This document shows positions 8,515 through 16,206 of a DNA stretch of 64,000 nucleotides, piece by piece (the first letter of the stretch is position 1; each line of letters starts with the position of its first letter). The DNA is from Sulfuricurvum sp. (GTDB taxonomy: Bacteria; Campylobacterota; Campylobacteria; Campylobacterales; Sulfurimonadaceae): contig JAUYUB010000006.1 in NCBI GenBank assembly GCA_030692765.1, forward strand, positions 124,001 through 188,000, given 5' to 3'. The notes beneath the pieces are model-generated. The model was not told the DNA's origin. It made no database searches and saw only the letters and a program-made list of their open reading frames with translations. The position numbers and the translations under genes were made by a program.

Positions 8515-9491
8515 AATTTTGACGATACTGCAATGATTTGAGAGAGTTTCTGGGATGCTTTACCGCTTAGCAATCCATCACGAGCGATTTCAAGCCCTTC
8601 TTGTACATCTCGTGCCATACCATCCGCTATAAGCGCATACGCAGCATTAATAAGAACAATGTCACGCTGCGCGTCCGTAGCACGGTTGCTAAAGAGATCC
8701 AACATTATCTGAGCGTTTTGAGGTGCTTCACCTCCCAATATCGCTTCAAAAGGGGCTTTTTTGATCCCATAGCTTTGCGGATCGATCTCAAATGTTTCAA
8801 TCCCGCCATTATGCAGTCGTGCCGCATACGTTATATCGCTGATACTGATTTCATCCATCTTCTCACGCGAACTCACTACGATTGCAGATTGCATTTTTAA
8901 GGAGAGTAAAACCTGAGCGATCTTATCAACGAAAACTTCGTCAAAAACACCCAGTAAAATACGCCCTACTCCCGCAGGATTCGTCAAAGGCCCTAATACA
9001 TTGAAAATTGTCTTTTCACTTAAACTGCGGCGGATTGGCATGATGAACTTCATAGCAGGATGATGGTTTTGGGCAAACATAAAGGTAAAGCCCGTTTCTT
9101 CAAGCAATCGCGCGCTTTTATCCAACGGCAAATCCAAACGTATCCCTAAATGCTCCAATACATCCGCACTACCTGATTTAGAAGTGATAGAACGGTTCCC
9201 GTGTTTGGCCACATACGCTCCGCACGATGCCAAAAGAATCGAAACCGAAGATGAGATGTTAAAACTGCCGCTTTTATCCCCCCCTGTACCGACAATATCA
9301 ATCAGCCTTGGAGTCAGAGAAGCATTGACATCCAATGCCGTAGCATGAGAACGCATCACTGCCGCCGCATCCGCAATCACAGAGACAGGAGTATTTTCAT
9401 CCAATGTAAGAGTCAGCAAAAGCTCCCTCATTTGCTCATCGCTCAAACGGTGCTCAAACAGCGCTTCAAAATCACTTTTTGTCGGATTCAT
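8511..9491 (-). CDS. trpD: Anthranilate phosphoribosyltransferase
   Basis: Transfers phosphoribosyl from PRPP to anthranilate in tryptophan synthesis. The 326-residue protein carries the PRPP-binding GTGGDKSGSFNISS motif (about 68-81), KHGNRSITSKSGSADVLE, and the anthranilate-site signature MKFIMPIRRSL. It stands alone between the S4 gene and tsaE rather than with other trp genes, with 4-base overlaps on both sides, so it is transcribed with unrelated housekeeping functions. Confidence 0.96.
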   Translation of the reverse strand: MNPTKSDFEALFEHRLSDEQMRELLLTLTLDENTPVSVIADAAAVMRSHATALDVNASLTPRLIDIVGTGGDKSGSFNISSSVSILLASCGAYVAKHGNRSITSKSGSADVLEHLGIRLDLPLDKSARLLEETGFTFMFAQNHHPAMKFIMPIRRSLSEKTIFNVLGPLTNPAGVGRILLGVFDEVFVDKIAQVLLSLKMQSAIVVSSREKMDEISISDITYAARLHNGGIETFEIDPQSYGIKKAPFEAILGGEAPQNAQIMLDLFSNRATDAQRDIVLINAAYALIADGMARDVQEGLEIARDGLLSGKASQKLSQIIAVSSKL

Positions 9492-9736
9492 GACAATTCC
9501 TTAACGTAAAGGTTTTGCTGACTCTTCGGGGTTGATTTGATGGTCGGGAGAGCTAATACTTCATATCGCAACGTCATTTCAAGATAGACTAACGTTATAA
9601 CATCACCAACGGCAACATTTTTGGAAGATTTAACCACTTTTCCGTTAATTTGAACAACACCCTCGTTGATCATGTCTTGAGCAATGGCTCTACGTTTGGT
9701 GAGATTGACGGCATTTAAAAATTTATCGATACGCAA
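9488..9736 (-). CDS. S4-domain RNA-binding protein, RqcP/Hsp15-like
   Basis: An 82-residue protein that is essentially one S4 domain: MRIDKFLNAVNLTKRRAIAQ at the start, then GVVQINGKVVKSS and GDVITLVYLEM. The layout and length closely match the RqcP/Hsp15 group (B. subtilis RqcP, H. pylori HP1423), which act on stalled 50S-peptidyl-tRNA complexes in ribosome-associated quality control. The match is by recalled motif, not by search. It is the first gene of the unit that runs through trpD, tsaE, lptB and rpoN. Confidence 0.8.
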   Translation of the reverse strand: MRIDKFLNAVNLTKRRAIAQDMINEGVVQINGKVVKSSKNVAVGDVITLVYLEMTLRYEVLALPTIKSTPKSQQNLYVKELS

Positions 9737-9826
9737 AAAAAATCCATATACAGTTATTTTGAAGTGTCAATTGTAGGTTATCAAAGCTAAAAGACACATA
9801 AGGGCGCAAAAAATGTTCCACAATTG

Positions 9827-9835
9827 TGCTAGAAT
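9827..9835 (+). promoter_or_regulatory. Predicted extended -10 promoter of the 30-residue gene
   Basis: TGCTAGAAT fits the extended -10 pattern 20 bases before the ATG at 9856. It lies in the gap after the divergently transcribed S4 gene and supports the small downstream frame being expressed. Confidence 0.4.
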
Positions 9836-9855
9836 TACGATCAAAGGATAAATAG

Positions 9856-9948
9856 ATGGAAAATTTGACCCAAAGCACCACCAACATCGTTTTAATGATC
9901 ACGATTTTAGCCGTTGCTTATTGGGTACTGAAAAGTAAAAAGAAATAA
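9856..9948 (+). CDS. Predicted 30-residue single-span membrane protein
   Basis: A frame too short for routine gene calling: 30 codons with ATG, a consensus AAAGGA ribosome binding site 7 bases upstream and an extended -10 box before that. The product begins MENLTQSTTN, then has a continuous hydrophobic segment (about residues 11-25, IVLMITILAVAYWVL) and ends KSKKK. This fits a single-pass protein with a positively charged cytoplasmic tail. It ends 6 bases from the end of the convergent lapD gene. No family is recognised; a link to the Lap system is only positional. Confidence 0.55.
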   Translation: MENLTQSTTNIVLMITILAVAYWVLKSKKK

Positions 9949-9954
9949 AAACTT

Positions 9955-11916
9955 TTATTTGAGCAGTGCCACAGGAGCGATGTACGTACCCTGAAATTTG
10001 TCCACCCCAAGTGCCCAAAGATTTTCAAGATCTTTGGCATCTTCGATATTCATCGCAATGACTGAAATTCCTAAACTACGTACCAGATTCTTAAAGCTTT
10101 CACTTGTCTTGCCCGTATCATTGTCAACCATCATATCCAACAAATAGGCTCCATTGGATTTTACATAATCAGGACGAATGGATTGAAGATAGGCTGCCCC
10201 TGCTTCGGGGATGGTGAAATGATCGATTCCAAACTGGTATCCATACGTCTTAATCATAGCGCCCAGCGTTCTTACCGCCTCAAGTTCATGAACAGCGATT
10301 GTATTGCTCACTTCAAACCATAGGACCAGATCACTGGATTTACTAAATGTTTCAAGCTTCTCGCGCAGCCACTGTACATTGGTATGTTTTTTGATAAAGT
10401 CTCCGCTTAGATTGATTGCAGGAGGGGTAAACGACTGCCGTTCATTAACGTATCCAAGTACTTTTTCGATTCCGTAACGATCCAAAATATCAACAAGACC
10501 CAAGCTCGTGGCAATAGGGAGAAAATAACCGGCTGAATGGATCACACCCTCTTTGTCCAAGAGACGTAAATAAATTTCTTCATGTATCGGAGAAAGAACC
10601 TCACCGCGGCGCTGGACAACACTTTGAAAGGCCAAGACCATCCGTGACTCTTCAAGACTTTGAATCAGCTCATTTCTCCACTCTTCACGCCCTAAAACAA
10701 GCGATTCATCCGTTTCAATACTCACTTCTATTGTGAAATTACCTTTCGTCTTCGCTTGTATGATTGCGTAGTCAGCGCGTGAAAAGAGGGATTTAAGGGT
10801 ATCCTTTTCGCTGTATTTGCCTATTGCGCAGCCTACCAATAAATATTCATCCAGTTCAGGATCAATCCATTTAAATAAGATTCGCATTTTTTCAAGGACG
10901 TTTTGGACTTTAGCACTTACCGCAGCAATTTCATTCGCAGGAACAATCGCAAAAAAATCACTCTCATTGAGTCTTGAAACAAGAGCATGCCCCATTGCTC
11001 CGATATCAAACATAAAAGCTTCCGAAAATTTTGTAATAAGACTCAAATACTGTTCGTACCCAAGTTCCTTCTTAAAGCGGTCAATCTCATCAAAACTGAA
11101 CATCACATAGACACCGGCTGATAAGGATGCATCTGACTGCAAGTAATCAGGAAGCTTTGTGGTTAAATATCGTCGATTGTGCAGCTTGCTTTCTGCATCT
11201 TTGTAAAGCAATTCGTGATAGCGGCGCAATGTCTCATTTTCACGGTCAAAAATGTCTTTGACTTTTGCCACCATCGCATTCATCGCAACCGTAACGGAAC
11301 GAAATTCTGTAGTAAAAGGAATTTTAGTTTCGATAATAAATTCATTGTCAATAATCGCTTTTGCCTGATTGCGAATACGCACAAGTGATTTAAGGCTCAA
11401 AGAAAGAAGAACATAAAGCAATCCAAATACAACCAGAGCAATCATCATGAAAGTCTGAACAAGATCGATGAATGTGGAGTAAAGCTGACGATAGGCATTA
11501 CCTGTATGCCCGCTTACTTCAAGTGTTCCAAAACGGCTCCATCCAATCATGATATCACTCTTTGCACTCACATTATGAATCGGTACATTATCAATAAACC
11601 ATTGCGGAACATCGCTTACTTTCATATCATTCTCACGATTATAGATCACTTTTTCATCAAGATCATTCAATCTGATGCGCTTATAATAACCGCTGTCGAA
11701 AATAGCATTGATCATAGTCTCCATCGTCGACGTATCTTTTGGATCGGCTACCTTTGAAAGCGATAGCCCTAATGAGTGGGCGGTATTTTTTGCATCCGTA
11801 TAGAGCTGATTTTGGACGAACTCGGTAGCCGATTTAAAATTAAGTACCATCACCGATATGAGAATAACCCCTAAAAAGAGGCTCAGCATAATCACCATTT
11901 GTTTAAATAAACTCAT
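9955..11916 (-). CDS. lapD: LapD-like inner-membrane c-di-GMP receptor
   Basis: Inner-membrane protein that senses cytoplasmic c-di-GMP and, when bound, holds the protease LapG in the periplasm. The 653 residues start MSLFKQMVIMLSLFLGVI (TM1), then the periplasmic LapD/MoxY-N domain (FDSGYYKRIRL, VPQWFIDNVP) with the loop IGWSRFGTLEVSGH; the Trp at 126 matches the conserved loop Trp that inserts into LapG in characterised LapD. TM2 (about 152-175), a HAMP segment and a signalling helix follow. The GGDEF domain is degenerate (RLNESDFFAI) and the EAL domain lacks the catalytic motif (EEIYLRL). Both losses are expected of a receptor rather than an enzyme. It starts 2 bases after the first lapG gene, with AGGATTAGGG as ribosome site. 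Confidence 0.9.
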   Translation of the reverse strand: MSLFKQMVIMLSLFLGVILISVMVLNFKSATEFVQNQLYTDAKNTAHSLGLSLSKVADPKDTSTMETMINAIFDSGYYKRIRLNDLDEKVIYNRENDMKVSDVPQWFIDNVPIHNVSAKSDIMIGWSRFGTLEVSGHTGNAYRQLYSTFIDLVQTFMMIALVVFGLLYVLLSLSLKSLVRIRNQAKAIIDNEFIIETKIPFTTEFRSVTVAMNAMVAKVKDIFDRENETLRRYHELLYKDAESKLHNRRYLTTKLPDYLQSDASLSAGVYVMFSFDEIDRFKKELGYEQYLSLITKFSEAFMFDIGAMGHALVSRLNESDFFAIVPANEIAAVSAKVQNVLEKMRILFKWIDPELDEYLLVGCAIGKYSEKDTLKSLFSRADYAIIQAKTKGNFTIEVSIETDESLVLGREEWRNELIQSLEESRMVLAFQSVVQRRGEVLSPIHEEIYLRLLDKEGVIHSAGYFLPIATSLGLVDILDRYGIEKVLGYVNERQSFTPPAINLSGDFIKKHTNVQWLREKLETFSKSSDLVLWFEVSNTIAVHELEAVRTLGAMIKTYGYQFGIDHFTIPEAGAAYLQSIRPDYVKSNGAYLLDMMVDNDTGKTSESFKNLVRSLGISVIAMNIEDAKDLENLWALGVDKFQGTYIAPVALLK

Positions 11917-11918
11917 CC

Positions 11919-12563
11919 CTAATCCTTTTGTCGAGTTATAATAAGCTCATCCCACGGACGTGTCTGACGAGCAGCCGCCGGAACCATTTTCCCGATCTGG
12001 GCTTGTTTTGCGTTAAAAAGTTCATCCCCGCTGAAACTGTAAATCGGAATTAGATCATCCCTGGCACTTGCAGGAAGGATCTTATAATTGTAATTATCCA
12101 TTACCAATGGGACCGATTTAGGCGTTTCATAATAGGTCAAAACCATATGTGCACTCTTGTAACGGATCGATTTGGCATAGGTCATAAATAGCTTGGATGT
12201 TGGAACACCAAGCTCTTTAAGTGTGAAGTATTTGGCAATGACATAATCTTCACAGTCAGCTTTATCCTTACCGATAAATTCTAATCTCGTCGCCCAGTAA
12301 TCGCTTACTCCCCAGGTCACTTTATCGGGTGTATAAGGGGTTTGGTTGAAAAAATCGTTCACTTTTTCCATTTTGCCCATATCGTCAAGATCTTTGGCAT
12401 CGTTCATCATCTGCACCAGATAAAAGGCACGCCGCTTTGCAAACGTACCGTACTCTTTTTCAACTTTATCCATAAAAACTTTGGCAATAGAAAATTCTGG
12501 AGAGCTTAGAAGAATGGCGACAAATACCACCAAAATGAAGAAAAGTGCGAGCGTCTTTTTCAT
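11919..12563 (-). CDS. lapG: LapG-like periplasmic cysteine protease, copy 1
   Basis: Transglutaminase-like cysteine protease (BTLCP family) that in known systems cleaves the N-terminal retention module from a LapA adhesin and is inhibited by LapD. The 214-residue protein has an N-terminal signal/anchor helix (to about residue 22). The predicted triad is Cys104 (in KADCEDYVIAKY), His139 (in AHMVLTYY) and Asp156 (in LVMDNYNY). The acidic residues around the Cys fit the calcium site of LapG. It is about 80 percent identical by eye to the next gene upstream, so the pair is a recent tandem duplication. No properly spaced ribosome site is seen, and a -10-like box lies only 6 bases before the ATG. 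Confidence 0.9.
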   Translation of the reverse strand: MKKTLALFFILVVFVAILLSSPEFSIAKVFMDKVEKEYGTFAKRRAFYLVQMMNDAKDLDDMGKMEKVNDFFNQTPYTPDKVTWGVSDYWATRLEFIGKDKADCEDYVIAKYFTLKELGVPTSKLFMTYAKSIRYKSAHMVLTYYETPKSVPLVMDNYNYKILPASARDDLIPIYSFSGDELFNAKQAQIGKMVPAAARQTRPWDELIITRQKD

Positions 12564-12569
12564 ACTCTT

Positions 12570-12578
12570 ATAATAACA
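12570..12578 (-). promoter_or_regulatory. Predicted extended -10 box directly before lapG copy 1
   Basis: On the minus strand TGTTATTAT is followed by six bases (AAGAGT) and then the ATG. Initiation about 7 bases after the box would fall on the start codon itself, giving a leaderless mRNA. The same geometry precedes the other lapG copy. Confidence 0.4.
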
Positions 12579-12614
12579 TGATTTTAATCATTTCATGGCG
12601 CCCAATTTATTGAA

Positions 12615-13262
12615 CTAATCCTTTTGTTGCGTGATAATAAGCTCATCCCACGGACGTGTCTGACTAATAACCGCCGGAACCATTTTTCCGATTTGTGCCT
12701 GTTTGGCATTAAACAGTTCATCCTCTCTGAAACTGTAGACCGGAATCAAGTCATCCCGAACGGACGCCGGGAGAATTTTATAATTAAAATTATCCATTAC
12801 CAATGGAACCGATTCAGGCGTTTCATAATAAGTTAAAACCATATGTGCTTTTTTGAACCGCAATGATTTATCGTAAGTCATACAAAGCTTTGAGTCAGGA
12901 ATACCCAACTCTTTTAACGTAAAGTATTTAGCAATGACAAAATCCTCACAATCGGCTTTGTCACGACCAATAAACTCCAACCTGGTCGCCCAGTAATCAT
13001 TTACTCCCCAGGTTTCTTTATCCGGAGTATAGGGGGTTTGATTGAAAAAATCGTTCACTTTTTTCATTTTTCCCATATCATCAAGATCTCTGGCCTCATT
13101 CATCATCTGTACTAAACAAAAGGCACGCCGTTTTGCAAACTCACCGTATTCTTTTTCAATATTATCTATAGAATATTTGGCAATAGAAAATTCAGGAGAA
13201 CTTAGAAGGATGACGGGCAAAGCCGCCATAGTTAAAAAAAGAGAGAGTATCTTCTTCCGCAT
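12615..13262 (-). CDS. lapG: LapG-like periplasmic cysteine protease, copy 2
   Basis: Second BTLCP-family protease, 215 residues, with N-terminal hydrophobic signal (MRKKILSLFLTMAALPVILL) and predicted triad Cys105, His140, Asp157 in the same contexts (KADCEDFVIAKY, AHMVLTYY, LVMDNFNY). Most differences from copy 1 lie in the signal region and in surface positions such as Y/C at 48-49, S/R near the C-terminus and AAARQ versus VISQ. Such differences could alter substrate or LapD recognition while keeping the catalytic core. The gene lies 20 bases after the 910-residue adhesin gene and 51 bases before lapG copy 1. Confidence 0.9.
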   Translation of the reverse strand: MRKKILSLFLTMAALPVILLSSPEFSIAKYSIDNIEKEYGEFAKRRAFCLVQMMNEARDLDDMGKMKKVNDFFNQTPYTPDKETWGVNDYWATRLEFIGRDKADCEDFVIAKYFTLKELGIPDSKLCMTYDKSLRFKKAHMVLTYYETPESVPLVMDNFNYKILPASVRDDLIPVYSFREDELFNAKQAQIGKMVPAVISQTRPWDELIITQQKD

Positions 13263-13268
13263 AAGTTT

Positions 13269-13277
13269 ATTGTATCA
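13269..13277 (-). promoter_or_regulatory. Predicted extended -10 box directly before lapG copy 2
   Basis: On the minus strand TGATACAAT lies in the 20-base gap after the adhesin stop codon, with exactly six bases (AAACTT) to the ATG and no Shine-Dalgarno sequence. This suggests an independent promoter and possibly a leaderless transcript. Confidence 0.45.
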
Positions 13278-13282
13278 TTATT

Positions 13283-16015
13283 TTAGACAATCGTGTGTAC
13301 AGTTGTATCCTCAACTTTGAGAGTAACTGAGTTGTCTCCACTTTTATAGATGTCAAGAGTGTGGCCGTTTTCAATCACATTTTCTGCCGTTAGTGTCCAC
13401 TTATGAGCTGTATCAGCAGGATCAGTAGGATTTACTAAAGTAACCGTATCTGCACTGTCACCAAAAATAGTCAACGTATGAGCACTGTCAGTCATATCAA
13501 ACACATCTTGCACTGTGAGGCCATTTAACTTATGAGCACCGTTTTGATTAAGATCAATAACCTCAATATTTTTGATTATATTACCCAATGCACCAAAGTC
13601 GATATCTGCATTAGTTGCCAAAATCAGCGTATCCATACCAGCCCCTGTATCTAATCCAGTATCTGATGGATCAAACAATACGGTGTCATTACCCGTATTC
13701 GAAAGAACAGTCACGTTAAGCGTCTTAGATGTCGATGCATGATCACTATTTGCAGTTTCTGTGGATGTAGCAGTTACTTTCAAAGCTACACTATCTGCAT
13801 ATCCTGAGGGCGCTGTAACGCTAAGTGATGCATGATTCCATCCAGTGATATCTACTGTCGTACCATCACTCATAGCTGTACGTGTATTGCTTCCGTCCGA
13901 AAGTATAAAACCATTTGGAATTCCACCCATTGTGAGTGAGAGTACTTCTGAGCCATCTGTATCAACCAAAGAAGCCGTAACAGTAGAAAGATCAATAGAA
14001 TATCCTGCAATACCAGCATTAGAGGCTACAAAAATATTATCAAGAAGCCCGCCAAGAGAGTTAGGGTTCTTTTCAGCTGCCACGAATTCAAGTTTGTGCT
14101 TACCAGCATCCAAAACAGGCAGCACTACGGTATAGCTTTGAAAACCTGTCGTCGTAGTATTCAACGTTTTAACAATGTTTCCATCCAATATCACATTAAT
14201 AACAGAACTATCTAAAGTAGTGTACACCGTTCGAGGTGCATAATCAAAAGAAACCGTATACATCTCACCTACTTTAGCATCAATAATTGTATACAAGTTA
14301 GATGCATCTCCAGCATGACGCTCTAGTTCAATAACGTTATTTGTCTTACCATTGCGCATGTACGTATTTTCTTGTCCAATTTCTATTTGTCCTACGCCAG
14401 TAACTTTATTATTATCTGTATACCAAACGCCACCTGCTAATTTGCTAACATCGGCAGTAGATGTATAAGCTCCTATATTTCCAAACTCTTCTAAATTCGT
14501 GCTCGCGCTATAACTCGACATACTCAATGTTGGAGCATCTGCAACAGGAATAACATTTACTGTAACTGTTGCAGGATCAGATGTCAATGCACCATCAAAG
14601 ATTGTATAGGTAAAGCTTGCAGAACCGCTATAGTTTGCTGTTGGAGTAAAAGTTACTGTGTTATCATTATTTAGAACGACAGTCCCATTACTACCATTCG
14701 TAACACTTGCAATAGTCAAGTTCGCATGTGCTGTATCAACATCGGTATCATTACCCAGCAATTGAGCCGCCGTGTAGGTTACTGCAATATCTTCAATTGC
14801 AGAAAGACTATCTGCAACGGCTACTGGTAAGTCGTTCGTACCATTAATGGTGATGGTTACAGTTGTCGGTGTTCCGTCTACGGAAAGAACACTGATCGTA
14901 TCAGTCAATGTATCGCCCTCACCAAGTGCCTGTACTATAGGGCTACTGTTATTGAGGCTGTATGTCCAAGAACCGTTTGCCGCAACACTGAAGGTACCGT
15001 GTGTCGCAACCGTACCTGTCTGCGGTTGGAATGCTGACTCACCCACATCAACGTCATTGATTGCAAGTACTCCACTTGTACTTAGAACAGTATCTTCTGT
15101 AACCACTCCAGCATCATCACCGATAGTGCTGTTACCTTCTGTAAATATTGGTAAGTCGTTAACCGGGGTCACACCCACGTTGACGATCGCGGTCGCGGTT
15201 CCGCCCTTGCCATCAGAAATGGTGTAGGTAAAGCTTGCCGGACCGTTATAGTTTTCAGACGGTGTAAAGACGATGTTACCGTCTACCAGTGCAACCGTAC
15301 CGTTGACCGCATCTTGAACGCTTGTAATCGTGAGAGCATCGCCATCAGGATCAATGTCGTTTGCCAACAATATGCTTGGTGCAATCGTCAATGCTGTATC
15401 TTCCAGCGTTGTAAGAGCATCATCCGCAGTACCTGTCGCGTTATCTGGATTTGCAGTAGGAGCAGTATTTATTCTAATAGGATTACTCGTAGAAGATACT
15501 GTCGTTGTTGATGCAGTTGCATCAGTCGTGGCAAGAGCCGTGCCTACATCTCCTACTGCTCCCGTACGATCCGCAAAAATATCACCGGTACGCTCAGTAT
15601 CAGTCACACTGGTACCCGTTGCTGTTTCACCCGCATTTGTTGTATCAATATCTGTTTTTAGAGTCTCATCTGTATTTGTCACTTCTAACGGTACAGTTTC
15701 ATTTGAAGCTATAGTTGCCAATGCCTCATTTAAAGAATTGATATGAATCGTAGAATCATCTACATCAAACGCCTTAGTCAATACCGAAGTATCAAAATAT
15801 AAGGCATCATTTCCAACGATAATCAATGTCCCTGCACCGGCAATTGTCTCATCCACAACAATTTGTGCATCTTTCGCATTATTAGCATCACCATAAACAA
15901 GGTCACCATCATGTATTTGTTCGCCAGCTTGGAGCTGATGCTCATTCCCTGCTCCATCTTTAACGAAAAACGTACCATTTTCTAATGATTTTACCAATCC
16001 GATAACTTTTGCCAT
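13283..16015 (-). CDS. LapA-like type I secreted adhesin, 910 residues
   Basis: Large acidic surface protein expected to leave through the LapBCE-type channel. The N-terminal retention module (about 1-105: MAKVIGLVKSLENGTFFVKD, QLQAGEQIHDGDLVYG) plugs the outer-membrane pore in known LapA proteins. At residues 131-134 is TATG within AGETATG, where the larger adhesin has TAAG. Residues about 190-500 hold cadherin/VCBS-like repeats (TPSENYNGPASFTYTISDG; TPTANYSGSASFTYTIFDG). Residues about 510-650 form a beta-rich domain resembling carbohydrate-binding or DUF642-type modules (VWYTDNNKVTGVGQIEIG). The C-terminus resembles a type I secretion target domain shared with the larger adhesin ([10 protein letters not shown]). 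RTX nonapeptides are nearly absent. A GGCAAAAGG ribosome site precedes the start. Confidence 0.88.
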   Translation of the reverse strand: MAKVIGLVKSLENGTFFVKDGAGNEHQLQAGEQIHDGDLVYGDANNAKDAQIVVDETIAGAGTLIIVGNDALYFDTSVLTKAFDVDDSTIHINSLNEALATIASNETVPLEVTNTDETLKTDIDTTNAGETATGTSVTDTERTGDIFADRTGAVGDVGTALATTDATASTTTVSSTSNPIRINTAPTANPDNATGTADDALTTLEDTALTIAPSILLANDIDPDGDALTITSVQDAVNGTVALVDGNIVFTPSENYNGPASFTYTISDGKGGTATAIVNVGVTPVNDLPIFTEGNSTIGDDAGVVTEDTVLSTSGVLAINDVDVGESAFQPQTGTVATHGTFSVAANGSWTYSLNNSSPIVQALGEGDTLTDTISVLSVDGTPTTVTITINGTNDLPVAVADSLSAIEDIAVTYTAAQLLGNDTDVDTAHANLTIASVTNGSNGTVVLNNDNTVTFTPTANYSGSASFTYTIFDGALTSDPATVTVNVIPVADAPTLSMSSYSASTNLEEFGNIGAYTSTADVSKLAGGVWYTDNNKVTGVGQIEIGQENTYMRNGKTNNVIELERHAGDASNLYTIIDAKVGEMYTVSFDYAPRTVYTTLDSSVINVILDGNIVKTLNTTTTGFQSYTVVLPVLDAGKHKLEFVAAEKNPNSLGGLLDNIFVASNAGIAGYSIDLSTVTASLVDTDGSEVLSLTMGGIPNGFILSDGSNTRTAMSDGTTVDITGWNHASLSVTAPSGYADSVALKVTATSTETANSDHASTSKTLNVTVLSNTGNDTVLFDPSDTGLDTGAGMDTLILATNADIDFGALGNIIKNIEVIDLNQNGAHKLNGLTVQDVFDMTDSAHTLTIFGDSADTVTLVNPTDPADTAHKWTLTAENVIENGHTLDIYKSGDNSVTLKVEDTTVHTIV
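15614..15625 (-). other. Codons for the putative LapG site TATG in the 910-residue adhesin
   Basis: Encodes Thr-Ala-Thr-Gly at residues 131-134. The flanks AGET and VTDT, and GAVGDV further on, match those around TAAG in the other adhesin, so this is the equivalent position. The second alanine of the known di-alanine cleavage motif is replaced by threonine. Confidence 0.6.
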
Positions 16016-16046
16016 GCCTTTTGCCTTTGATAAAACTAAATCCCTT

Positions 16047-16052
16047 ATTTTA
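16047..16052 (-). promoter_or_regulatory. Predicted -10 box of the 910-residue adhesin gene
   Basis: TAAAAT on the minus strand, 31 bases downstream of the centre of the palindromic element and about 32 bases before the ATG. The region 17 bases further upstream has no -35 match, which fits an activator-dependent promoter. Confidence 0.45.
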
Positions 16053-16074
16053 TCGGAATAAGAAATTGATTTCT

Positions 16075-16094
16075 ATTGTACTTAGGTACTAATT
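16075..16094 (-). promoter_or_regulatory. Shared upstream element, copy A
   Basis: On the minus strand AATTAGTACCTAAGTACAAT, centred about 70 bases before the adhesin start. It matches the element before the 1607-residue adhesin at 18 of 20 bases. The core GTACCTAAGTAC has 4-base perfect arms. It is a candidate operator for the LuxR-type regulator encoded nearby. Confidence 0.6.
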
Positions 16095-16159
16095 TGGATC
16101 ATATATGTTATTTTTGATTGTTATTCATAACCATAATCCATTTTTTATGAAGAGAGGGT

Positions 16160-16180
16160 GTGGCGGCTGGAAACCGCCAC
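16160..16180. terminator. GC-rich hairpin between the two adhesin genes
   Basis: GTGGCGG-ctggaaa-CCGCCAC is a perfect 7-bp stem, the only GC-rich inverted repeat in this 190-base gap. It sits about 27 bases after the stop of the 1607-residue adhesin in the direction of transcription. No U-tract follows it directly on the minus strand (ACACCCTCTC). It may be a terminator that needs other factors, or an mRNA-stabilising or attenuating structure. Confidence 0.5.
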
Positions 16181-16206
16181 TCTGAAGATCATGGATGAGT
16201 TTTTTT

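Noticed and set aside
15330-15746. Plus-strand frame of 138 codons inside the smaller adhesin gene
   Set aside because: Antisense shadow with Val/Ser-rich low complexity caused by Thr/Asp codons on the other strand; no ribosome site.
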